Shown: piece after piece, positions 29,060 to 38,136 of the stretch
Layout: each line of letters begins with the position of its first letter
How positions within the stretch are numbered: position 1 is the first letter of the stretch
Source: an uncultured Fidelibacterota bacterium
GTDB taxonomy: Bacteria; Fidelibacterota; Marinisomatia; Marinisomatales; Marinisomataceae
DNA: 64,000 nt
Direction: 5' to 3'
Assembly (NCBI GenBank): GCA_902538565.1
Contig: CACBFQ010000001.1
Span: 124,001 to 188,000, forward strand
The notes under the pieces: model-generated
The model's database searches: none
What the model was told of the DNA's origin: nothing
What the model saw: the letters and a program-made list of their open reading frames with translations, nothing else
Program-made: the position numbers and the translations under genes

Positions 29060-30634
29060 TTAAATCAGTTTAGGACCGGCTGCTAGAATATCTGAATCTT
29101 GAATTTTAAATTTTTCAAAATTGTTATTGAAAAGTCTTGTAAGCATATTACCAGTTGAAAAATATTCTTCAATATTATCCCAACTATGATGAGGTACCAA
29201 AAATTCATTTTCTAGACCATCAACGTTTAGTGGTATTTCTAAGTTGAAAAACTTATCAAATACTGATTTACTAAAGTCTAAGCTACCATCAGTAATTAAA
29301 TTGATAATATGCTTTGTTAGTTTTAAATCTATTCTTGAAGATCCGCTTATTGCACTTGACCCTGACCATCCAGTATTGACTAAATAAACTGAAGAATCGT
29401 AATCATTTAGTTTTTGCTCCAATAGTTCAGCATACCTTAAAGGATGCAATGTTAAAAAGGGTCCTCCGTAACATGGAGAAAACGCAGCAACTGGCTCTGT
29501 AATACCTATCTCGGTTCCAGCCATTTTAGCTGTATATCCGCTTATGAAGTGATACATAGCTTGTTTTTTTGTCATCCTAGCTAATGGTGGCATTATACCA
29601 TATGCATCACAAGTAAGAAATATAATTGAATTTGGATGAGGACCAGCACTTTTTAAGCCTTTAGAGCCTAAAGAATTCTCTACAAAATTAATTGGGTAGC
29701 AAATTCTAGAATTTTCACTCTTAGCATTATCATCAAAATCAACTTGTTTAGTTTCTAAATCATAAACAACATTTTCTAAAAGAGTTCCGTGCTTAATTGT
29801 ATTATAAATTTCTGGCTCTTTATCTTTATCAAGATTAATAGCCTTTGCATAACATCCACCTTCAAAATTAAATATCCCATTATCTGACCATCCGTGTTCA
29901 TCATCTCCAATTAAAGGGCGATTTGCATTGGTACTAAGCGTTGTTTTTCCTGTACCTGAAAGACCGAAAAAGACGGTTGTCTGATCTTGAGCAGCAGATA
30001 CGTTTGCAGAGCAATGCATAGATAGAACATTTTTCAATGGTAAGTAATAATGCATCATTGAAAAAATTCCTTTTTTCATTTCTCCAGCATATTCTGTACC
30101 ACCAATAATTGCAATCTTTTTCTTAATATTAAAAACAATGAAATTTTCTGAATTAAGTCCGTAATCTTTCCAATTTTCTTCTTTTACATCATAGGCATTA
30201 ATAATTGTAAAATCAGGATTAAAATCATTCAATTCTTCCTTTGTTGGACGTATAAACATATTATTTACAAATAGTGATTGCCAGGCTTTCTTAGTTATCA
30301 TTCTAACATTTAATGAATTGTCTGCATCATCTCCAGCAAATCCATCGAAAACATAATAACTTGATGGTAAATTTTCATAAGTTTCTAAAACTTTATTTAG
30401 AAGATAGTCAAAATTTTCTTCAGATAGCTTTTGATTAACTTCTCCCCACCAGATTTTTTCAGTTGAAGAGTCTTCATCAACAATAAACTTATCATTAGGA
30501 ATTCTTCCTGAAAACTCACCAGTATCCACCATTAAAGCACCATTAAGACCAATTACGCCTTCATTATTATTAACAGCATTATTGATTAAATCATCAACAT
30601 TTGAATTTCTTTTGAAATTTTGGTTTTTAATCAT
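29060..30634 (-). CDS. pckA: Phosphoenolpyruvate carboxykinase (ATP)
   Basis: GLSGTGKTTLSTNANRPLIGDDEHGW kinase motif; GGTEYAGEMKKGIF. Confidence 0.97.
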   Translation of the reverse strand: MIKNQNFKRNSNVDDLINNAVNNNEGVIGLNGALMVDTGEFSGRIPNDKFIVDEDSSTEKIWWGEVNQKLSEENFDYLLNKVLETYENLPSSYYVFDGFAGDDADNSLNVRMITKKAWQSLFVNNMFIRPTKEELNDFNPDFTIINAYDVKEENWKDYGLNSENFIVFNIKKKIAIIGGTEYAGEMKKGIFSMMHYYLPLKNVLSMHCSANVSAAQDQTTVFFGLSGTGKTTLSTNANRPLIGDDEHGWSDNGIFNFEGGCYAKAINLDKDKEPEIYNTIKHGTLLENVVYDLETKQVDFDDNAKSENSRICYPINFVENSLGSKGLKSAGPHPNSIIFLTCDAYGIMPPLARMTKKQAMYHFISGYTAKMAGTEIGITEPVAAFSPCYGGPFLTLHPLRYAELLEQKLNDYDSSVYLVNTGWSGSSAISGSSRIDLKLTKHIINLITDGSLDFSKSVFDKFFNLEIPLNVDGLENEFLVPHHSWDNIEEYFSTGNMLTRLFNNNFEKFKIQDSDILAAGPKLI

Positions 30635-31545
30635 TTCTTACCTCTTGGGTGAGCTTTGTCGATAGTATCTTGAAGTTTTTCAAGACTAACATGTGTATAA
30701 ATTTGTGTTGATGATAGCTTTGAATGCCCAAGTAATGACTGAATTGCGCTTATACCAACTCCCTTATTAAGTAAATGAGTTGCAAACGAATGCCTCAAAG
30801 TATGAGGGCCAAATGCGCTCAATGATAATCCTTTTAAGTTGCTTGCCACTATGTATTGAATATTGTTTCTTGTTAAAGATTTATTATCTTTATCGACGAA
30901 CAAGTTATTATCTATGATTGATTTTGACAAAGGATATTTTCCAATTTTATCTAAATATTTAACTATCAATTTTTTAGTAAAATCATCAAAATTAGAAAAT
31001 CTTTCTTTCCCTCCTTTACCCAGTACTTTTACTGAATTATTATCTAAATCAATATCTTTGAGATTTAAGCTAGTCATTTCTTCAAGTCTTAGTCCTGATG
31101 TGAAAAAAAGCATTATTATAGCCTTATCTCTAATTTTTAAAAAATTATCTTTTTTAGATTTATCAATTTTATTTAAAACATCATGAATTTTTTCTTGTGA
31201 TAAAAATGATGGTATAGATTTTTTGAATTTTGGTGAAGGATATGTTTGAATACTATTTAATACTATATCGCTTATTAAGCTTTGCGAAAATAAATATTTA
31301 TAAAATGTACGTAAAGAAGATAATATTCTTGAAAAAGATCTAGGTCCTATAGTTGCACTTAAATCAGAATGAAAATCAAAAATATTTTCTTTGGATAATT
31401 TCTTATAATTGATGGAAAATTCAGTGATATATACTTCAAATTTTGAAATATCCCTATCATAATTTTCAATGGTTCTTTCAGAGTACCCTTTATCAAATTT
31501 GAGAAAATCTAAAAACTCTTTTTTGACTATATCAAATTTCTTCAT
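30631..31545 (-). CDS. Tyrosine recombinase XerC/XerD
   Basis: TSGLRLEEM, KGGKER, HTLRHSFATHLL, LGHSKLSSTQIYTH catalytic residues intact. Confidence 0.93.
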   Translation of the reverse strand: MKKFDIVKKEFLDFLKFDKGYSERTIENYDRDISKFEVYITEFSINYKKLSKENIFDFHSDLSATIGPRSFSRILSSLRTFYKYLFSQSLISDIVLNSIQTYPSPKFKKSIPSFLSQEKIHDVLNKIDKSKKDNFLKIRDKAIIMLFFTSGLRLEEMTSLNLKDIDLDNNSVKVLGKGGKERFSNFDDFTKKLIVKYLDKIGKYPLSKSIIDNNLFVDKDNKSLTRNNIQYIVASNLKGLSLSAFGPHTLRHSFATHLLNKGVGISAIQSLLGHSKLSSTQIYTHVSLEKLQDTIDKAHPRGKK

Positions 31546-32500
31546 TTTTAATCATTTCGAATAGGTTACTAAATTCTTTAGATGGTTGAGCTTTAAAAAG
31601 TATTTTTTTTTCTTTCCTTGGGTGTAAAAAAGATATACTTGAAGCATGAAGATAATGTCCATTTTGAATACTAATATTATTATTTATTTTTTTTCTTACC
31701 TCCGGGAGATATTCATTTAATTTTTTCCAACCTCCGCCGTAAAGTTCATCTCCTATTATTGGATAACCTTTTTCACTGCAGTGAATTCTTATCTGATGCG
31801 TTCTTCCAGTTTTAGGAAAAAAATTAATTGCTGAAAAGTATTTACCCTTATTAATTAACTTAAATTTTGATGTAGCTACCCTTCCTTCCATTGAAGATTT
31901 ATATTTTAAAGGATTCTTTTTGCTTCGCGATAACTTATTTTCAATAATACCTTTATCATCTACCCATTCACCCCACGTTAAGGCAATATACTCTTTTTGT
32001 ATTGTTCTATTTTTAAACTGATCAGCTATTTTCCAATGAGCATATTCATTAAAAGGTATTATCATTACTCCAGTTGTATCTTTATCAAGCCTGTGTACAA
32101 TTCCTGGCCTTAATGGGTCAGGATGACTTGATAACTTATCTTCAAATTGATTTAATAGAATATTGACTAATGTCTGATCTTTATTATTTGAAGCTGGATG
32201 TGAAATGACTCCAAATGGTTTATTGATAATAGCAAAATCATCATCCTCGAAGATAACTTCTAATGGACAATCCCATTTTTTAAGTTCAGGTACTTCAAGA
32301 GACTCAAATTTAGATGTATCAACTTTTATGATATCCCCATAAGAAAGTTTGAGGTTTTTTTTAACAGTTTTATCGTTAACAGTGATACTCCCCTCAGAAA
32401 TAAGTTTTTGAATTTTACTTCTTGAAAATTGAATTAATCTTGAAGATAAAAAAGTATCTAAACGAATTAATTCATCTGATGATGAAACAGATATTGTCAT
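31532..32500 (-). CDS. rluD: Pseudouridine synthase RluD family
   Basis: S4 domain then HRLDKDTTGVMIIPF, KTGRTHQIRIH motifs. Confidence 0.94.
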   Translation of the reverse strand: MTISVSSSDELIRLDTFLSSRLIQFSRSKIQKLISEGSITVNDKTVKKNLKLSYGDIIKVDTSKFESLEVPELKKWDCPLEVIFEDDDFAIINKPFGVISHPASNNKDQTLVNILLNQFEDKLSSHPDPLRPGIVHRLDKDTTGVMIIPFNEYAHWKIADQFKNRTIQKEYIALTWGEWVDDKGIIENKLSRSKKNPLKYKSSMEGRVATSKFKLINKGKYFSAINFFPKTGRTHQIRIHCSEKGYPIIGDELYGGGWKKLNEYLPEVRKKINNNISIQNGHYLHASSISFLHPRKEKKILFKAQPSKEFSNLFEMIKNEEI

Positions 32501-32504
32501 AATA

Positions 32505-32951
32505 TTATTTATTTACAAGTATAGAACTATACAATAAAAATATCAATCCTATTGTGACTGAGGAATCAGCAACATTAAATACATACCAATGCATGCCATT
32601 TAGGTGAAAATCAATAAAATCAATAACATATCCTCTGAAAATTCTATCAATGATATTTCCAATAGCACCTGCAATAATCAAATAAAGGGCGATTTGAGAA
32701 TACTTATCTTGAAAATCATCATTATTTAATAAGTAAATAAGATAGATTGTTATAATAATTGGCAAAATGATAAATAGTAATTCTGCTCCCTCAAAATAAA
32801 TCCCAAAAGCAATACCTTCATTACGGATATAAGTAAAATTGAGTAAATAAGGTATTACAGAAAAAGAATCGTAGAGATTCATTGTATTATGAACAACAAA
32901 TTTTGAAAGTTGATCTATGACAACAATCAAAACTGATAAATATTTCATCAT
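32505..32951 (-). CDS. lspA: Lipoprotein signal peptidase
   Basis: IVVIDQLSKFVV, AGAIGNIIDRIFRGYVIDFIDF, NVADSSVTIG motifs. Confidence 0.95.
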   Translation of the reverse strand: MMKYLSVLIVVIDQLSKFVVHNTMNLYDSFSVIPYLLNFTYIRNEGIAFGIYFEGAELLFIILPIIITIYLIYLLNNDDFQDKYSQIALYLIIAGAIGNIIDRIFRGYVIDFIDFHLNGMHWYVFNVADSSVTIGLIFLLYSSILVNK

Positions 32952-33364
32952 ATAAGATTTAATTTTTTCTTTTCTTTACAGAAAACACCTTTAGTGGCGT
33001 TTGGAACTTCCATAAGTCTCTCTTTTGAGATTAAAGGACAATCTGGACTTTCACACTTCTCAGGAGTTTTAGTTGAAATTTCACATATTCCATATGTACC
33101 ATCTTTAATTCTTTGAAGTGCTTTTTGTAGATTGACTAAATAGTCTGATTCACGAGACATTAAAAGAAAATTCTTTTCAACTTCATGAGCTTCAGTACCT
33201 TCATTAAAGTCTTCAGATCTTTCTTGAATAAAAACAGAATTTGTTGGTTTTGTAGTAGATCTTACACCCTCAATACTCTGATTAACCTCAGCCATTTTTG
33301 CTAAAATGTTAGCTTCAAATTTTTTTAATTCTACTTTAGTATATTTTGTTTTCTGTTTAGCCAA
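32948..33364 (-). CDS. DksA/TraR C4-type zinc finger protein with noncanonical Cys spacing
   Basis: Coiled coil, ALQRIKDGTYGICEIS...ISKERLMEVPNA; Cys pattern C-X9-C-X4-C-X19-C. Confidence 0.85.
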   Translation of the reverse strand: MAKQKTKYTKVELKKFEANILAKMAEVNQSIEGVRSTTKPTNSVFIQERSEDFNEGTEAHEVEKNFLLMSRESDYLVNLQKALQRIKDGTYGICEISTKTPEKCESPDCPLISKERLMEVPNATKGVFCKEKKKLNLI

Positions 33365-33373
33365 TTTTTTCTC

Positions 33374-36300
33374 TTATAGTTTTTTTAAAGAAATTTCAAT
33401 TTCATTATTTTTATACTTGAAAGAAGAATTATAGTCAGAATTTTCCAAATTTGCTACAATATCCTTACATAATACCTCATTCATAAAATATTCTTTATTT
33501 TCTTCAATAATATTTTTTAACTCATCAGAAAAATTAGCAGAGATAATAATTCTGTCATCAATCTCAAAATTTGCTTCTTTTCTCATCAACTGTATTTGCC
33601 TTATTAAATCTCTCAAAACCCCTTCTAATCTTAAATCATCGCTAATAGTTGTATCTAATGATACAATTAAATCATTTCCTAAGAAAGATTCGCTTCCATC
33701 ATTTGCTTTTAAATCTATAATCAGATCATCTTTTGTCAATTCATGTTCGTTCTCCGGAATTGCCAATCCATTCAAAACGTTTTTTGTGACTTTTACAGGA
33801 TCAAGATTTCTTAATGATTTCATAGCATCCTGCATTTCATCTCCAAACTTCATTTTCATATTCTTAAAATTTGGCTTCAAAGTCAAAGTTCCAAACTCTT
33901 TGACTTCATCAAAAAATAGTACTTCTTTAATATTTAACTCATCTAAGATTATCTCTTCTTGATCTTTAATAAATGAAGTTATTTCATTGTTATTCAGAAA
34001 AACTCTTATGCTTTGGAGCGGTTGCCTAACTTTTATATTAGCTTTTTTTCTTACTGCTCTTCCAGACTCAATTACTTTTTTTAATGAGTCAACTTTCTCA
34101 ATTAATTCATGATTGATTTTATCATCATCGCATTTAGGAAAATCTGATAAGTGGATGCTGTCTTTGTTCTCATTTTTATCCGTAGAAGTTATATTCAAGT
34201 ACATTCTTTCTGTTACAAACGGAAGAACAGGCGATAAGACTTTAATTAAATCCAAAATCACATCATAAAGAGTCTGATAAGCTATATATTTGTCAGAATC
34301 ATTCTCACTTTTCCAAAATCTTCTTCTATTTCTTCTTATGTACCAATTTGATAAATCATCTAAGAAGGTTTCTACATTTTTTAATAGCTTATCTACTTCA
34401 AAATTTTCATAATTCAATTTTGCGCTAGCATTTAATTGCTGCGATTTTGAAATAATCCAATTATCTAATAAAGTTAAATCTTTAGGATTTATTTTTTGTG
34501 AATGTGGAGAAAACTTATCAAGACTTGCATAGGTACAGAAAAACGAATAAATATTCCATAGACTAATCAACTTTTTTCTGACTTCGTCAGCTTTATCATA
34601 TCCAAAAAGTAAGTTGTTTTCTACATTTTGTTTCGAATACATCCATCTCATTACATCAACACCCATCTTTTCAGCTGCATCATCAAACCAGATAGCATTA
34701 CCTGCAGATTTATGCATTTCATCACCTTTTTCATCTTTTACTAACGCATGTCCGAGTAAAGTTTTAAACGGTGCTTTGCCTTCAAGGAAAGATGACATTG
34801 CTAATAATGAGTAAAACCAGTTTCTAAACTGCCCAGGAAAACATTCTGTAATAAAATCAGCTGGAAACCATTCTTCCCAACAGCTTTTATCTTCAAAATA
34901 CTTCATTGTAGAAAAAGGGACAATTCCAGCATCTAGCCAAGGATTTCCTACATCTTCAATTCTAGTTCCAATAAGTCCAGATTTAGGATGTTTAATTTTA
35001 ACATAATCAACCCAAGGTCTATGTGGAGTATTTCCATCAAATTTTTCCCATCCTTCAACAGCTAATTCCTTCAGTTCTTCTTTAGAACCAACAACATGAA
35101 ATGTTCCATCCTCAAATGTCCAAATCGGCAAGGCTAATCCCCAGAATCTCTTCTTTGAAATCATCCAATCTCCCATATTGTCTAACCAATCATGCTCTCT
35201 ATCTCTTCCCCACTTTGGAATCCAATTAATTTCATCTACAACAGATTTAATTTTATTTCTCCAATCCATATTGATATACCATTCGTCAACCTGTTTAAAT
35301 ACTAGTTCGTCTCCAGATCTCCAACAGTGCGGATATATATGAGGATAATCTTCAACATATAGAAGAAGATCTCTTTCTTTTAAATTGGAAATAATTTTTT
35401 GAGCAGTTTCAGGATCTGTAACACTTAAACCAGACATAAAATCAAAACCTTGAATGAAATTTGCTTGATTATCAATTGGTGAAATTTCAACAAAACCTTC
35501 TCTTTTACATATTTTATTATCGATAGCACCACATCCGCCAGCCATGTGGACAAATCCTGTTCCTTCACCCTCAACAACCATATCGTTACCTTCAGAATCT
35601 TTTCCACCATCAATAATGATATGACAATCTATAGCTGATTTATCTTTCAAATTGCTTGTATCATGAATTGGATAACCCCCTTTAGAGCTTTGAGGTTCTA
35701 AATGATCAAATGGTCCTTGATATGTTAAACCAATTAATTTTTCACCTTTAATGACTTCTAAAATTTCATATCCACCACGTTCTTTAAAAATTTGATCTAA
35801 GGTTTTGAGCTTCGGTACACCATCCACCCAATTTTTCTTTTCAGCAAATTCTTTGTTTAATCTTTGATACTTTAAATTTGTCTCAGATACAAAATATATT
35901 GATCCGTCATAAGCCTTTATTTTTGCATAATTTATTTTTTTGTTTACCGCAACGGCAATATTAGATGAAAGAGTCCAAGGGGTCGTTGTCCAAATTAAAA
36001 TATTTTCATTTTCTTTATCTTTTAAAGGAAACTTTACAAAAACACCTTTATGCACTGTAAGTTTTCTTCCTTCAATAATCTCCATCTGTGAATAGGAAGT
36101 GCCAGACCTTCCAGACCAAGGAACTACATCGGTCCCTCTATAGATTTTACCATCTTCATGTAATTTTTTTAGAAAAGCCCAAATTGCATAATTGTTTTCT
36201 TCGGACATGGTGAAATAAGAATTATCCCAATCCATCCAATATCCTAGTCTAATAGATTGATTCTTTTGAACTTCAGAAAATTTCTCTACACGCTCTTTAC

Positions 36301-36661
36301 AAAGATTTACAAACTTCTCTATACCAAGATCTTCAACTTCTTTCTTTGATTTAATTCCAAGCTCTTTTTCCACTTCAATTTCTACCCAAAGACCTTGGCA
36401 GTCGAAACCATTTTGATATCTCAATTGATGTCCATTCATTGATTTATATCTTTGATAAAGATCTTTCAACGTTCTTCCCCAAGCATGATGAACGCCCATA
36501 GGATTATTCGCAGTGATAGGTCCATCAAGAAAGCTCCATTTTGGACCGTTGGAGTTTTTTTCGACTAGTTTTTCAAAGGTTTTATTTTTGGACCAATAAT
36601 CGAGTATTTCATGTTCATTTTTAACAAAATCAACTTTTGGATTTTCTTTCTTTATTCTCAT
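33374..36661 (-). CDS. ileS: Isoleucyl-tRNA synthetase (long form, GxHH signature variant)
   Basis: FLDGPITANNPMGVHHAWGRT, NGFDCQGLWVEIEVEKELGI, GDWMISKKRFWGLALPIW, EMHKSAGNAIW; 1095 aa. Confidence 0.95.
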   Translation of the reverse strand: MRIKKENPKVDFVKNEHEILDYWSKNKTFEKLVEKNSNGPKWSFLDGPITANNPMGVHHAWGRTLKDLYQRYKSMNGHQLRYQNGFDCQGLWVEIEVEKELGIKSKKEVEDLGIEKFVNLCKERVEKFSEVQKNQSIRLGYWMDWDNSYFTMSEENNYAIWAFLKKLHEDGKIYRGTDVVPWSGRSGTSYSQMEIIEGRKLTVHKGVFVKFPLKDKENENILIWTTTPWTLSSNIAVAVNKKINYAKIKAYDGSIYFVSETNLKYQRLNKEFAEKKNWVDGVPKLKTLDQIFKERGGYEILEVIKGEKLIGLTYQGPFDHLEPQSSKGGYPIHDTSNLKDKSAIDCHIIIDGGKDSEGNDMVVEGEGTGFVHMAGGCGAIDNKICKREGFVEISPIDNQANFIQGFDFMSGLSVTDPETAQKIISNLKERDLLLYVEDYPHIYPHCWRSGDELVFKQVDEWYINMDWRNKIKSVVDEINWIPKWGRDREHDWLDNMGDWMISKKRFWGLALPIWTFEDGTFHVVGSKEELKELAVEGWEKFDGNTPHRPWVDYVKIKHPKSGLIGTRIEDVGNPWLDAGIVPFSTMKYFEDKSCWEEWFPADFITECFPGQFRNWFYSLLAMSSFLEGKAPFKTLLGHALVKDEKGDEMHKSAGNAIWFDDAAEKMGVDVMRWMYSKQNVENNLLFGYDKADEVRKKLISLWNIYSFFCTYASLDKFSPHSQKINPKDLTLLDNWIISKSQQLNASAKLNYENFEVDKLLKNVETFLDDLSNWYIRRNRRRFWKSENDSDKYIAYQTLYDVILDLIKVLSPVLPFVTERMYLNITSTDKNENKDSIHLSDFPKCDDDKINHELIEKVDSLKKVIESGRAVRKKANIKVRQPLQSIRVFLNNNEITSFIKDQEEIILDELNIKEVLFFDEVKEFGTLTLKPNFKNMKMKFGDEMQDAMKSLRNLDPVKVTKNVLNGLAIPENEHELTKDDLIIDLKANDGSESFLGNDLIVSLDTTISDDLRLEGVLRDLIRQIQLMRKEANFEIDDRIIISANFSDELKNIIEENKEYFMNEVLCKDIVANLENSDYNSSFKYKNNEIEISLKKL

Positions 36662-36712
36662 AATTAACTATGAACTTATAAGAAAAGGGGAATTATTGCA
36701 ATTGTATAGAAA

Positions 36713-38128
36713 TTATCTTGTAATAGTAATAAATCTTGATGAAGAACCACGTTTGACAAGAAATAGTACTTTTGATTCATCGTCAAACTTTGACATTTCA
36801 GAAAGAAAATCTTTTGTACTGTAAATCTTTTTACGTCCAACACGTGTGATAATGTCTCCTTCTTGAAGCCCTGCTTCTTCTGCTGGACTATTATCTTCAA
36901 CTCCAGTAACAATTACTCCTTGAATATTTGAAGGATTTTTTTCATTTAATTTGTATTTATTAATTAAATCTTCGCTCGGATTTTCCAATAATAATCCGAA
37001 TTCATAATTAACATTTGTAGTAGCAGCCACTGTATCTTCTCTTTCTTCAAGAGTAACATATATATTTTTCTTTTTATTATCTCTGTATATACCAAGCTTG
37101 ACTCTTGAACCTGGATCAGTACTGGATACAAGGTTTTTAAGTTCAGAACCATTACTGATTTCTTTACCTTCGAAAGAAACAATCACATCTCCTTCTACTA
37201 AATCAGATTTTGAAGCTGGACTGCCTTTAACAATGTCACTTACAATCGCTCCATTTCGAGTTTGAAGTTCCAATGTCTCATATAAATCTTCATTAATATC
37301 TTGCATGTAAATTCCTAAGAAAGATCTAACAACATATCCTTTAGTAATAAGATCATTCATTACTTTTTTAACCATCGTTGAAGGAATCGCAAAGCCAATA
37401 CCAGCATTAGCTCTTCCACCTCCTGAAGCAATAGCAGCATTAATACCAATTAACTCACCATTCATATTTAAAAGAGCTCCTCCACTATTTCCAGGATTTA
37501 TTGCTGCATCTGTTTGAATGAAGTTTTGATAAGTATTTAAATTATTCATTACATCATTTCTACCTAATGCACTAACAATTCCAGCAGTAACAGTATGACT
37601 CAATGATGCAGAAAAAGGGCTTCCAATAGCTATTACCCATTCTCCTACTCTTACTGCTTCAGAATCTCCTAAATCAACAGCTTTAATATCATCTGCTTCT
37701 ATTTGAAGTACAGCTAAATCGGTAGCTTTATCTAATCCAATAACAGTAGCCTCAAAAATACGTTTATCAAGTAATTGAACTTTAATTTCTTCAACAGGTT
37801 TTTGAGATCTTTCATCAAAAATAACATGATGATTAGTGACTATATATGAATTTTCACCATCTACAATAACACCTGAACCAAGAGATTTACTTTCATACTC
37901 ATCTGGAATCTCTCTACCCCAATATCTATAAAAGTTTTGAACATCTCTGTCCAATTGAACGGTGTTTGTTGTAGTAATAGTTACAACTGATTCGTTTACT
38001 TCTTCTGCAATGTCGGCAAAAGAATTAAAAAATTCATATGCTTTTGATTGCGCAAATGAAGTTGAAACAAATAATAAAATAAATGTTAGTTTTTTCATCA
38101 TATTTATCTGAAATGATTTAATCATCAT
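36713..38128 (-). CDS. degP: DegP/HtrA-family periplasmic serine protease with two PDZ domains
   Basis: TNHHVIF, ATDLAVLQI, NPGNSGGALLN catalytic triad; two C-terminal PDZ repeats. True start is probably an internal Met before KKLTFILLF. Confidence 0.94.
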   Translation of the reverse strand: MMIKSFQINMMKKLTFILLFVSTSFAQSKAYEFFNSFADIAEEVNESVVTITTTNTVQLDRDVQNFYRYWGREIPDEYESKSLGSGVIVDGENSYIVTNHHVIFDERSQKPVEEIKVQLLDKRIFEATVIGLDKATDLAVLQIEADDIKAVDLGDSEAVRVGEWVIAIGSPFSASLSHTVTAGIVSALGRNDVMNNLNTYQNFIQTDAAINPGNSGGALLNMNGELIGINAAIASGGGRANAGIGFAIPSTMVKKVMNDLITKGYVVRSFLGIYMQDINEDLYETLELQTRNGAIVSDIVKGSPASKSDLVEGDVIVSFEGKEISNGSELKNLVSSTDPGSRVKLGIYRDNKKKNIYVTLEEREDTVAATTNVNYEFGLLLENPSEDLINKYKLNEKNPSNIQGVIVTGVEDNSPAEEAGLQEGDIITRVGRKKIYSTKDFLSEMSKFDDESKVLFLVKRGSSSRFITITR

Positions 38129-38136
38129 AAAGTTCC

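Noticed and set aside
30631-31545. Tyrosine recombinase as a sign of an integrated element
   Set aside because: Resembles housekeeping XerC/D, sits in a core gene run, no att repeats or cargo seen.
36676-37182. Two minus-strand ORFs (36676..36912, 36964..37182) overlapping degP
   Set aside because: Alternate frames of the PDZ region of DegP; sequences are Leu/Lys-rich with no family.
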